Assembly: GCA_900754615.1 (NCBI GenBank)
Contig: CAAEDN010000039.1
Span: 1-19,133 of the forward strand
Length of the DNA: 19,133 bases
Direction of reading: 5' to 3'
From: an uncultured Holdemanella sp.
GTDB taxonomy: Bacteria > Bacillota_I > Bacilli_A > Erysipelotrichales > Erysipelotrichaceae
Shown here in pieces: positions 14,303-19,133 of this stretch (position 1 is the first letter of the stretch; each line of letters opens with the position of its first letter). The notes below the pieces were generated by a model. The model made no database searches, was not told where the DNA came from, and saw nothing but the letters and a program-made list of their open reading frames with translations. A program made the position numbers and the translations under genes.

Positions 14303-14346
14303 AAAAAAAAGTAAAAGAAAAGCTTAGATTACATAATCAAAGCTTT
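14303..14346 (-). terminator. Terminator or attenuator between rrf2 and metY
   Basis: On the minus strand AAAGCTT and AAGCTTT (14340-14346 and 14319-14325) enclose a second GATTA/TAATC pairing, with a T-T mismatch between. TCTTTTACTTTTTTTT follows. The rrf2 stop (14324) is inside it. It may only partly separate rrf2 from metY. Confidence 0.5.
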
Positions 14347-14752
14347 GTTCGTGACTTAAAATGTCTTGTAGAGTGATCCCTTTTAGATAAGTTTCTATGA
14401 CTTGATTCAATCCTTCGTAAATATAAAGTGTTGTACAATCTTCTTTTCTTGGGCAAGAATTCACCGGTGAATCTAGGCAGGCAACACAAGATAGATTTCC
14501 TTCGGTTGCGACTAATACGTCATATACACAAATTTCATTTGTATTCTTTGCGAGTCTATAGCCTCCTTGAAATCCGCGATTGGATTGAACCATCCCACCC
14601 TTAGTAAGAATGGGTACAATTTGTTCTAAGTATTTTTTTGAAATATTTTGTCTTTCGGCAATGTCCTTTAGTGTGATAAAGCCTGAATCATTATGTTGTG
14701 CCAAATCGATGAGCAAACGAAGTGCATAACGTCCTTTCGTTGATATTTTCAT
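14324..14752 (-). CDS. Rrf2-family transcriptional regulator with an IscR-like Cys cluster
   Basis: The 142-residue protein starts MKISTKGRYALRLLIDLAQH and has the Rrf2 winged helix with ISKKYLEQIVPILTKGGMVQSNRGFQGGYRLA (37-68). Four cysteines, Cys89, Cys92, Cys100 and Cys106 (CVAC ... CPRKEDC), are in the place where IscR binds an iron-sulfur cluster. B. subtilis CymR, the Rrf2 cysteine regulator, lacks them. With metY and metA just downstream and cysK nearby, it is a good candidate for sulfur or Fe-S sensing control of these genes, and for repressing itself. ATG 14752 has AAGGGG upstream. The true targets are inferred. Confidence 0.9.
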   Translation of the reverse strand: MKISTKGRYALRLLIDLAQHNDSGFITLKDIAERQNISKKYLEQIVPILTKGGMVQSNRGFQGGYRLAKNTNEICVYDVLVATEGNLSCVACLDSPVNSCPRKEDCTTLYIYEGLNQVIETYLKGITLQDILSHEQSFDYVI

Positions 14753-14785
14753 TTAAAAGTTCCCCTTTTCCGTATTCTATATTAC

Positions 14786-14791
14786 TATAAT
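14786..14791 (+). promoter_or_regulatory. -10 box for the HAD gene
   Basis: A perfect TATAAT sits 39 bases before the ATG at 14831. No good -35 is seen at 16-18 bases. The TTACTA inverted repeat begins nine bases after it. Confidence 0.4.
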
Positions 14792-14819
14792 AATATATAT
14801 TTACTAGGTTTTCTAGCAA
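14792..14819 (-). promoter_or_regulatory. Possible promoter of the Rrf2 gene
   Basis: On the minus strand TTGCTA (14819-14814), a 16-base spacer and TATATT (14797-14792) make a modest promoter. The inverted repeat 14801-14819 covers its -35 and spacer, as expected for autorepression. Confidence 0.35.
14801..14819. promoter_or_regulatory. Candidate Rrf2 operator
   Basis: TTACTAG-GTTTT-CTAGCAA is an inverted repeat with one mismatch in seven positions. It shares TTACTAGG with the cysK site at 10877. It lies in the divergent rrf2/HAD region. Confidence 0.4.
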
Positions 14820-14830
14820 AGAGGTAAAAA

Positions 14831-15643
14831 ATGGTTAAAATTATTGCTTTTGATTTAGATGGAACTTTGTATGATAAGCATAAACATATTGATGAAGATA
14901 CAATTCATAAAATAATTGAATTTGAACAAAAGGGCATTGTAGTTGGGATTGTAACTGGAAGGTTCTATGAAGAATTAGATGAAGTTATCGAAAAACTAAA
15001 ACTAAGAGAATACAATGGTTTTGTGGCAAGTTCAAACGGTTTAGAAATACATGATTTTTTGGATGGAGAGATAAGGAGTTTTTCACGTTTATCCAAGGAT
15101 GAAGTAAAAAAATTGATAGAAGAAGCTAAAAAATATCATCTTATTAGTTATGTCTGGCAAAATGGTGGATATACTATGTTTAATGTATCTATCATGAACT
15201 TGATTAAAAAGATAGCTTCTTTAATTCCTTTAAATGTTCATTATATAGAGTCTTTGAAAAAAACGAAATTCGAAAGGCATATTGTTTTAAATGAAGCATT
15301 GTATGATAAGGTTTGTTTTGTGGGTTTTCAAGTTGAAAAATTTAAAAAAATGTATTTAGAATATCGGTTTTATGATGTGGGAAGTTTTGGAACCGAACTA
15401 TGTAAGAAAGATGTAGGTAAGCTTGAGGCCATTCGATATATATGTCGAAAAAAGCATGTATCCATTTCTAGTGTAATGGCATTTGGGGATAATGGAAATG
15501 ATGTGGATTTATTAGCATCCTGTGGATATGGTGTTGCAATGAAAAATGGGGGTGCACAGACAAAAAAAGCCGCTAAGTATATTAGCGACTACACAAATAA
15601 TGAGCAGGGCGTGCTTCGATTTATAAATTCGTTTTTTGAATGA
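14831..15643 (+). CDS. Cof-type HAD-IIB phosphatase
   Basis: The 270-residue protein has motif I DLDGTLYD (8-15), motif II IVTGR (40-44), a type IIB cap, Lys near 196-200 (ELCKKDVGK) and motif IV FGDNGNDVDLLASCGYGVAMKNG (about 219-241). Such cytosolic enzymes dephosphorylate sugar phosphates or cofactors such as FMN or PLP phosphate precursors; the substrate cannot be told. ATG 14831 has AGAGG upstream. It is divergent from the Rrf2 gene. Its last 23 bases overlap the end of the convergent DUF308 gene, with no terminator seen between them. Confidence 0.92.
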   Translation: MVKIIAFDLDGTLYDKHKHIDEDTIHKIIEFEQKGIVVGIVTGRFYEELDEVIEKLKLREYNGFVASSNGLEIHDFLDGEIRSFSRLSKDEVKKLIEEAKKYHLISYVWQNGGYTMFNVSIMNLIKKIASLIPLNVHYIESLKKTKFERHIVLNEALYDKVCFVGFQVEKFKKMYLEYRFYDVGSFGTELCKKDVGKLEAIRYICRKKHVSISSVMAFGDNGNDVDLLASCGYGVAMKNGGAQTKKAAKYISDYTNNEQGVLRFINSFFE

Positions 15644-16142
15644 AATATTGATCTACAAAGATAAGAATTCCATTTAAAACTAAGAAGGATCCTGTAAGTG
15701 AGAAAACAAAGTCTAAAGATTGAATGGGCTTCATAAGTAATACAATGCCAATGACTAGAATGAATATAGCTCCTGCAAGATTGACTTTCCATTGTTCAAA
15801 GCCATTATCTTTTAGAAGTAATACTTTTTGAAAATGGGATAGGGAATTAATAATCAATACGATTCCTACAAGCATAGGTAAAATACTGATAAATTTCTTA
15901 GGATCAAAACTCATATATAGGCCTGCGGATAATAGGAATAGGCTTAATATAAGTGTTGTGAGTGTTGTACTATTTCTTTTCTTAAAATATGTATATAGAA
16001 ATAGAATCGCAATGATTAAAAAGATTAACCCAATAATACGTGTAATTGTAGTTAATATGGATACATTAAATATGCATAAGACTAAGCCAGATAAGATGCA
16101 TAGTATTGCCGATGATATGGCTTCTGTTTTTGTTTCTTTCAT
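15621..16142 (-). CDS. DUF308 / HdeD-like membrane protein
   Basis: The 173-residue protein is almost entirely membrane segments, about six, in pairs, with short polar turns (YFKKRNSTT, SFDPKK, LKDNGFEQWKVN). This is the layout of the DUF308 family, to which the acid-stress protein HdeD belongs. Function here is unknown. ATG 16142 has AAAGG with a 10-base spacer; a GTG at 16160 in frame lies beyond that site and is rejected. It is transcribed divergently from the DJ-1 gene and overlaps the HAD gene by 23 bases at its 3' end. Confidence 0.8.
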   Translation of the reverse strand: MKETKTEAISSAILCILSGLVLCIFNVSILTTITRIIGLIFLIIAILFLYTYFKKRNSTTLTTLILSLFLLSAGLYMSFDPKKFISILPMLVGIVLIINSLSHFQKVLLLKDNGFEQWKVNLAGAIFILVIGIVLLMKPIQSLDFVFSLTGSFLVLNGILIFVDQYFIQKTNL

Positions 16143-16155
16143 ATAATCACAACCT

Positions 16156-16184
16156 TTCACAATTATTATAGTCTGTTGTATACT
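16156..16184 (+). promoter_or_regulatory. Promoter of the DJ-1 family gene
   Basis: TTCACA (16156-16161), 17-base spacer, TATACT (16179-16184); five of six matches in each box. It interleaves with the divergent DUF308 promoter, so the two are likely to compete for polymerase. Confidence 0.65.
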
Positions 16185-16193
16185 AAATCTAAA
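16165..16193 (-). promoter_or_regulatory. Promoter of the DUF308 gene
   Basis: On the minus strand TTTAGA (16193-16188), 17 bases, TATAAT (16170-16165). It overlaps the DJ-1 promoter almost completely. Confidence 0.55.
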
Positions 16194-16205
16194 GAGGTGA
16201 TGAAC

Positions 16206-16751
16206 GTGAAAGTTGCAGTGTTATTAGAAAATGGTTTTGAAGAATTAGAAGCGATGGGTCCGATTGCCCTGCTTAGACGTGGAGGATTGGATGTGGATAT
16301 GATTGGTGTCAACAATGAAGAACAGGTTACAGGTCGTTTTGGTGTAACGTATTCAAGTGTATATCCAATGAATACATACGACTTTAGTGATGTGGATTGT
16401 TTAGTTTTACCTGGTGGTCCACATTATCAAAAGCTAGAAAAGAATGAAGAAGTATTAAAATTAGCTCATGAGTTTGCCGAAAATAAAGTATTGGCAGCTA
16501 TTTGTGCTTCTCCAACAATCTTAGGTCATGAGGGTATCTTAAAAGGTAAAAAATATACTTGTTTTAAAGATATGGATGAAGATTTTGGTGGTGAATATCA
16601 ATATGCTTATGCCGTTACAGACGGAAACATCATTACGGGTGTAAGTGCGGCAGCAAGTATTGAGTTTGCGTTTGCGATTCTAGAAAAGCTTTGTGGTAAA
16701 GAACATACAGAAAAAGTAAAAGCAACGATTTATTATGATGCAAAGCATTAA
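16206..16751 (+). CDS. DJ-1/PfpI family protein
   Basis: The 181-residue protein has the DJ-1 fold: start KVAVLLENGFEELEAMGP with conserved Glu15, LVLPGGP near 67-72, and the nucleophile elbow AAICASPTILG with Cys100. Bacterial members include deglycase/glyoxalase-like proteins and chaperones acting on methylglyoxal damage; which activity applies is unknown. The start is GTG 16206: AAAGAGG (16191-16197) is eight bases away. An ATG at 16200 is too close to that site and a TTG at 16176 lies before it. It ends at a strong bidirectional terminator shared with the permease gene. Confidence 0.9.
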   Translation: MKVAVLLENGFEELEAMGPIALLRRGGLDVDMIGVNNEEQVTGRFGVTYSSVYPMNTYDFSDVDCLVLPGGPHYQKLEKNEEVLKLAHEFAENKVLAAICASPTILGHEGILKGKKYTCFKDMDEDFGGEYQYAYAVTDGNIITGVSAAASIEFAFAILEKLCGKEHTEKVKATIYYDAKH

Positions 16752-16784
16752 AAAAAATTGTCATCGTGAATGATGACAATTTTT
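16751..16784. terminator. Bidirectional terminator
   Basis: AAAAATTGTCATC (16753-16765) and GATGACAATTTTT (16772-16784) pair over 13 bp with a 6-base loop, flanked by A and T runs on the two sides, so it can end transcription from both strands. Confidence 0.9.
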
Positions 16785-16787
16785 AGT

Positions 16788-18041
16788 TTATGCTTCTTCA
16801 TTTAATAAATGGAATTTTTCAAAGATATAGAATAGTAAAGACATGATCATTCCTGTGATACAAGCAAGTACCATTCCTGATAAGGAAATATTTCCTAAGT
16901 GAATTGTTACTCCGCTAAGTCCAACAACGAACACAACGGATGTTAAGATCATGTTTACGCTTTTTCCATAATCTACTTTTTGGTCGACTAGAATTCTTAA
17001 TCCACTTGTACCAATCATACCGTATAGTAAGAAACTGATTCCACCGATAACTGGATTTGGAATTGTTTGAATCAATGCAGATAATGGACCAATGAATGAA
17101 CAGATGATGGATAGGATGGCAGCTCCAGCAATAACTTGTACGCTATATACGCCAGTAATCGCCATAACTCCAATGTTTTCTCCGTAAGTTGTAGTTGGAA
17201 CAGATCCAATTAAACCTGAAATCATTGTTGAGAAGTTATCTGCGAATAAAGAGCGGTGTAGTCCTGGATCTTCGATTAAGTTTCTTCCTACAACTTCACC
17301 TGTAACGATTTGGTGACCAATGTGTTCCGATGCGATAACTAATAATACGGGAAGCATCATTAGAATGGCGTCAATACTGAATTTTGGTGCTTGGAAGTTT
17401 GGAATTGAGATAAAACTTGCCTGAAGGACTGGAGTAAAGTCTACAATGCCTACGGCAACAGCAGTTAAATATCCTGTAACTACGGCAATTAAGATTGGGA
17501 TGACGCTTAAGAATTTTTTGAAGCATACACTTCCAATTACAGCCATACCTAGTGTAACTGCAAAAACAATTACGTTTTTAGGGTCAATATTATCTCCTAG
17601 AATTCCGGCTGTACTTGCAGCCGATGAAGATAATTCTAGACCAATTAATGCAACAACGGGTCCCATTGCGGCAGATGGTAGTACGATATCAATCCATTTT
17701 GTTCCAAATTTTTTGATAATCATTGCCAATAAACATCCGCAAAAACCTACCGCAACAAATCCACCACATGCGTATGGATATCCAAATTTTGCGATAATGA
17801 TATTTGCGGGAGCAATGAAGGCGAAGCTACTTCCTAAATAGGCTGGTGCTTTTCCTTTTGTGATAAAAATAAACAACAATGTTCCGATACCATTCATGAA
17901 TAGTACGATAGCTGGGTTAATACCGAATAAGAATGGTACTAATACACTGGCTCCAAACATTGCGAACATGTGTTGAATACTTAATGGTATCAGCAGATTT
18001 GCAGGTACTTTTTCTTCAACTTGAATAATTCGTTTTGCCAT
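16788..18041 (-). CDS. Uracil/xanthine permease, NCS2 family (UraA-like)
   Basis: The 417-residue protein has about 14 hydrophobic segments, as in UraA. Family blocks: LIPLSIQHMFAMFGASVLVPFLFG near the N terminus, GKAPAYLGSSFAFIAP near residue 63, VIASEHIGHQIVTGEVVGRNLIEDPGLHRSLFADN near 230-265 with the substrate-binding Glu, and SVPTTTYGENIGVMAITGVYS. The likely role is proton-linked uptake of uracil (or another nucleobase). Start ATG 18041 has AGGAGGAG eleven bases upstream; a longer frame from 18071 would include this site. No PyrR-type leader is seen: the 5' UTR is only about 30 bases. The gene stands alone, facing the DJ-1 gene. Confidence 0.93.
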   Translation of the reverse strand: MAKRIIQVEEKVPANLLIPLSIQHMFAMFGASVLVPFLFGINPAIVLFMNGIGTLLFIFITKGKAPAYLGSSFAFIAPANIIIAKFGYPYACGGFVAVGFCGCLLAMIIKKFGTKWIDIVLPSAAMGPVVALIGLELSSSAASTAGILGDNIDPKNVIVFAVTLGMAVIGSVCFKKFLSVIPILIAVVTGYLTAVAVGIVDFTPVLQASFISIPNFQAPKFSIDAILMMLPVLLVIASEHIGHQIVTGEVVGRNLIEDPGLHRSLFADNFSTMISGLIGSVPTTTYGENIGVMAITGVYSVQVIAGAAILSIICSFIGPLSALIQTIPNPVIGGISFLLYGMIGTSGLRILVDQKVDYGKSVNMILTSVVFVVGLSGVTIHLGNISLSGMVLACITGMIMSLLFYIFEKFHLLNEEA

Positions 18042-18076
18042 GAAAAAATATTCTCCTCCTAAAATATACATTAACT

Positions 18077-18085
18077 TTTATACCA
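18077..18085 (-). promoter_or_regulatory. Extended -10 promoter of the permease gene
   Basis: On the minus strand TGG-TATAAA lies 36 bases before the start codon. A -35 match is poor, so the TGn extension probably matters. Confidence 0.5.
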
Positions 18086-18093
18086 CATTTTAA

Positions 18094-18122
18094 TGGATTA
18101 TGAAACTAATTTAGGCTATAAT
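18094..18122 (+). promoter_or_regulatory. Promoter of tRNA-Arg(CCG)
   Basis: TATAAT (18117-18122) ends 11 bases before the tRNA. The -35 region (TGGATT, 18094-18099) is weak. The box is embedded in GGCTATAAT, nearly identical to the box at the right edge of the window (19124-19131). Confidence 0.6.
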
Positions 18123-18133
18123 TATCAAGTAGT

Positions 18134-18210
18134 GCGCCTGTAGCTCAACTGGATAGAGTATCAGATTCCGATTCTGGCGGTTGCAGGTTCGAGCCCTGTC
18201 AGGCGCGCCA
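18134..18210 (+). tRNA. tRNA-Arg(CCG) with encoded CCA
   Basis: Complete cloverleaf of 77 bases. Acceptor GCGCCTG pairs with CAGGCGC, D stem GCTC/GAGT, anticodon stem TCAGA/TCTGG with loop TTCCGAT (anticodon CCG, codon CGG), T stem GCAGG/CCTGT with loop TTCGAGC, discriminator G and encoded CCA. A HAD gene follows after 12 bases without a visible terminator. Confidence 0.97.
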
Positions 18211-18222
18211 TATAGGTGAAAC

Positions 18223-18849
18223 ATGGAAACAATACTTTTTGATTTAGATGATACATTAATTGAATCGATGCACGTATGGGAAGATGCCATCATTCATTTA
18301 TTTAAAAAGATGGATTTGTATATGAGTATGGAAGAGGCTCGTCAAATCTTTTTTACAATGAAATTTTCGGAAGTTTTAACATACATTAAAGAAAGATTTC
18401 ATACAAAACAAGATGAGGCTTGGATGTTTAATGAAGTAAATGAAGATATCTTGAATCAATATACATATCATATTGAGGCAAAGAGGGGTGCTTTGGATTT
18501 CATTAAAAAGTGTGCTTCTGAAAATAAAAAAATGGCTGTATTAACATCAAACACAAGAGCATTATCTGAAAAAGTATTAGATCGACTTGGTATGTTGGAA
18601 TATATGGAAAATGTATATTCTGCGGATGAATTAAAGATGTCAAAAAGAGAAGTGGATATTTATGAGTATGTATTGAAGGATTTAAATACAACTGCGGAAA
18701 GTACGATTGTATTTGAGGATTCGATGTATGCGATCAATACAGCTCGATCATTAAACATTGAGTGTATTGGTTTAGTAAATCCAAATAATCAAAAGGTGTT
18801 TGAAAAAAACCATGTAAAAACAATCGTTGATTTTACAGAATTGTGTTAA
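18223..18849 (+). CDS. HAD-superfamily phosphatase (phosphoglycolate/beta-phosphoglucomutase-like)
   Basis: The 208-residue protein has motif I FDLDDTLIES (Asp7, Asp9), a four-helix type I cap, motif II AVLTSNTRALSEKVLDRLGM (near 105-124), the Lys of motif III in ADELKMSKRE and motif IV IVFEDSMYAINTARS (about 165-179). The substrate is unknown; the family covers phosphoglycolate, sugar phosphates and nucleotides. ATG 18223 has only AGGTGA close upstream. It probably shares a transcript with tRNA-Arg(CCG), 12 bases upstream. Its stop codon overlaps a promoter box for the first tRNA-Arg(CCU) half. Confidence 0.9.
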   Translation: METILFDLDDTLIESMHVWEDAIIHLFKKMDLYMSMEEARQIFFTMKFSEVLTYIKERFHTKQDEAWMFNEVNEDILNQYTYHIEAKRGALDFIKKCASENKKMAVLTSNTRALSEKVLDRLGMLEYMENVYSADELKMSKREVDIYEYVLKDLNTTAESTIVFEDSMYAINTARSLNIECIGLVNPNNQKVFEKNHVKTIVDFTELC

Positions 18850-18852
18850 AAT
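18844..18852 (+). promoter_or_regulatory. Extended -10 before the first tRNA-Arg(CCU) half
   Basis: TGT-TAAAAT ends eight bases before the tRNA 5' end, the normal distance for a tRNA promoter. It overlaps the end of the HAD gene. No clear -35 is seen. Confidence 0.45.
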
Positions 18853-18860
18853 CATGATAT

Positions 18861-18900
18861 GTCCCAGTAGCTCAGTTGGATAGAGCATTCGCCTCCTAAG
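18861..18900 (+). pseudogene. 5' half of a tRNA-Arg(CCU) gene, copy A
   Basis: Acceptor 5' strand GTCCCAG, TA, D arm GCTC-AGTTGGATA-GAGC, A26, anticodon 5' strand TTCGC and loop CTCCTAA (anticodon CCT) plus G39 are intact. After 18900 the expected GCGAA-type anticodon 3' strand, T arm and CTGGGAC acceptor strand are absent. The next 46 bases are AT-rich and run into copy B. The fragment cannot make a tRNA alone. Confidence 0.85.
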
Positions 18901-18946
18901 AGTTAAAAGTGAATGGCTAGAACTATAAAAATTGAATAGAAAATAT

Positions 18947-18985
18947 GCCTCCGTAGCTCAGTGGATAGAGCGTCGGTTTCCTAAG
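18947..18985 (+). pseudogene. 5' half of a tRNA-Arg(CCU) gene, copy B
   Basis: Acceptor 5' strand GCCTCCG, TA, D arm GCTC-AGTGGATA-GAGC (loop one base shorter), anticodon arm 5' strand and loop TTCCTAA (anticodon CCT), ending in G at the same tRNA position as copies A and C. No T arm or CGGAGGC strand follows. TATAAA at 18924-18929 is a possible -10. Its acceptor sequence differs from copies A and C, so it is not a simple tandem duplication. Confidence 0.82.
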
Positions 18986-19001
18986 CAAGAGGTAGAAGTT
19001 G

Positions 19002-19010
19002 TGGTATTAT
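19002..19010 (+). promoter_or_regulatory. Extended -10 before copy C
   Basis: TGG-TATTAT ends ten bases before the tRNA-like 5' end. It lies in the 35-base stretch between copies B and C. Confidence 0.4.
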
Positions 19011-19020
19011 AAGCATAGAT

Positions 19021-19060
19021 ATTTCGGTAGCTCAGCTGGATAGAGCGTCCGCCTCCTAAG
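19021..19060 (+). pseudogene. 5' half of a tRNA-Arg(CCU) gene, copy C
   Basis: Acceptor 5' strand ATTTCGG, TA, D arm GCTC-AGCTGGATA-GAGC, G26, TCCGC and loop CTCCTAA (anticodon CCT), plus G. The match to tRNA ends after 19060. The following GTTGCGTTACAAC is a small hairpin of unknown origin, then an A run. No T arm or CCGAAAT strand is found in the remaining 73 bases of the window. Confidence 0.85.
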
Positions 19061-19102
19061 GTTGCGTTACAACGGCCACCTCAAAAAAAACTAAATAAGG
19101 GA

Positions 19103-19131
19103 TTGCAGTTCGACTTTGATCGGGCTATAAT
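19103..19131 (+). promoter_or_regulatory. Promoter at the right edge
   Basis: TTGCAG (19103-19108), 17-base spacer, TATAAT (19126-19131). By analogy with the boxes before each upstream tRNA or half, another tRNA or tRNA half probably begins just outside the window. Confidence 0.55.
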
Positions 19132-19133
19132 CA

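Noticed and set aside
14259..14323. SAM riboswitch or T-box before metY or metA
   Set aside because: The leaders are only about 65 and 26 bases, too short for either element, and no such core is seen.
18111..18293. 60-residue minus-strand ORF across tRNA-Arg
   Set aside because: It is antisense to the tRNA and the HAD gene start; its RARTCN-like peptide is the familiar false ORF from tRNA genes.
18861..19133. Group I intron in tRNA-Arg(CCU)
   Set aside because: Introns are known at this anticodon loop, but only 34-46 bases separate the halves A-B and B-C, and new 5' halves, not 3' halves, follow. No intron core is visible.
1..19133. CRISPR arrays, insertion sequences or transposases
   Set aside because: No regular short direct repeats with spacers and no transposase or integrase frame were seen; the only regular repeat is the coding one at 8741-9190.

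Overview
The window is AT-rich, gene-dense DNA from a low-GC Gram-positive bacterium (Bacillota). The evidence is an L13-S9 ribosomal operon with a Firmicutes-type leader, strong AGGAGG ribosome binding sites, many U-tailed terminators, a lipobox lipoprotein, YitT, UraA and Cof-type HAD proteins. Erysipelotrichales is my guess at order level; it is inference, not proven by any marker here.

Layout. 1-1170: the tail of an unidentified gene, then the rplM-rpsI operon with a promoter and a probable autoregulatory L13 leader that pairs with part of the rplM ribosome binding site. 1275-3221: a GT2-GtrA membrane glycosyltransferase converging on a YitT membrane protein. 3276-7498 (minus strand): a tightly overlapped aroB-aroC-aroA-tyrA operon. 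A perfect 19-bp palindrome separates its promoter from that of a divergent HD phosphohydrolase. 8185-10809: a small alpha/beta hydrolase, a lipoprotein with three 50-residue Ltp-type repeats, a membrane-anchored Ser/Thr kinase, and a divergent small protein of the kind found beside such kinases. Three genes in 7582-10396 lack a Shine-Dalgarno sequence and have a -10-like box just upstream of ATG, suggesting leaderless mRNAs.

10838-14830 is a sulfur amino-acid region: cysK (+), metA, metY and an Rrf2 regulator (all -). Glu111 of MetA predicts an acetyltransferase, which matches MetY using O-acetylhomoserine. The cysK leader encodes a 10-residue peptide with Cys-Cys-Ser-Ser (10908-10940), and its 3' part can pair with the edge of the cysK ribosome binding site. 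This looks like a cysteine-sensing translational attenuator. Inverted repeats starting TTACTA lie at the cysK start site and in the Rrf2/HAD intergenic region, and are candidate Rrf2 operators.

14831-18041: a Cof-type HAD phosphatase, a DUF308 membrane protein, a DJ-1/PfpI protein and a UraA-type permease. 18134-19133: an intact tRNA-Arg(CCG), a HAD phosphatase, then three successive 5' halves of different tRNA-Arg(CCU) genes. Each half stops at the same place just after the anticodon loop, and most are preceded by promoter-like boxes. This looks like a recombination scar array at an integration hotspot, with another promoter at the right edge, so a mobile island may start just beyond the window.
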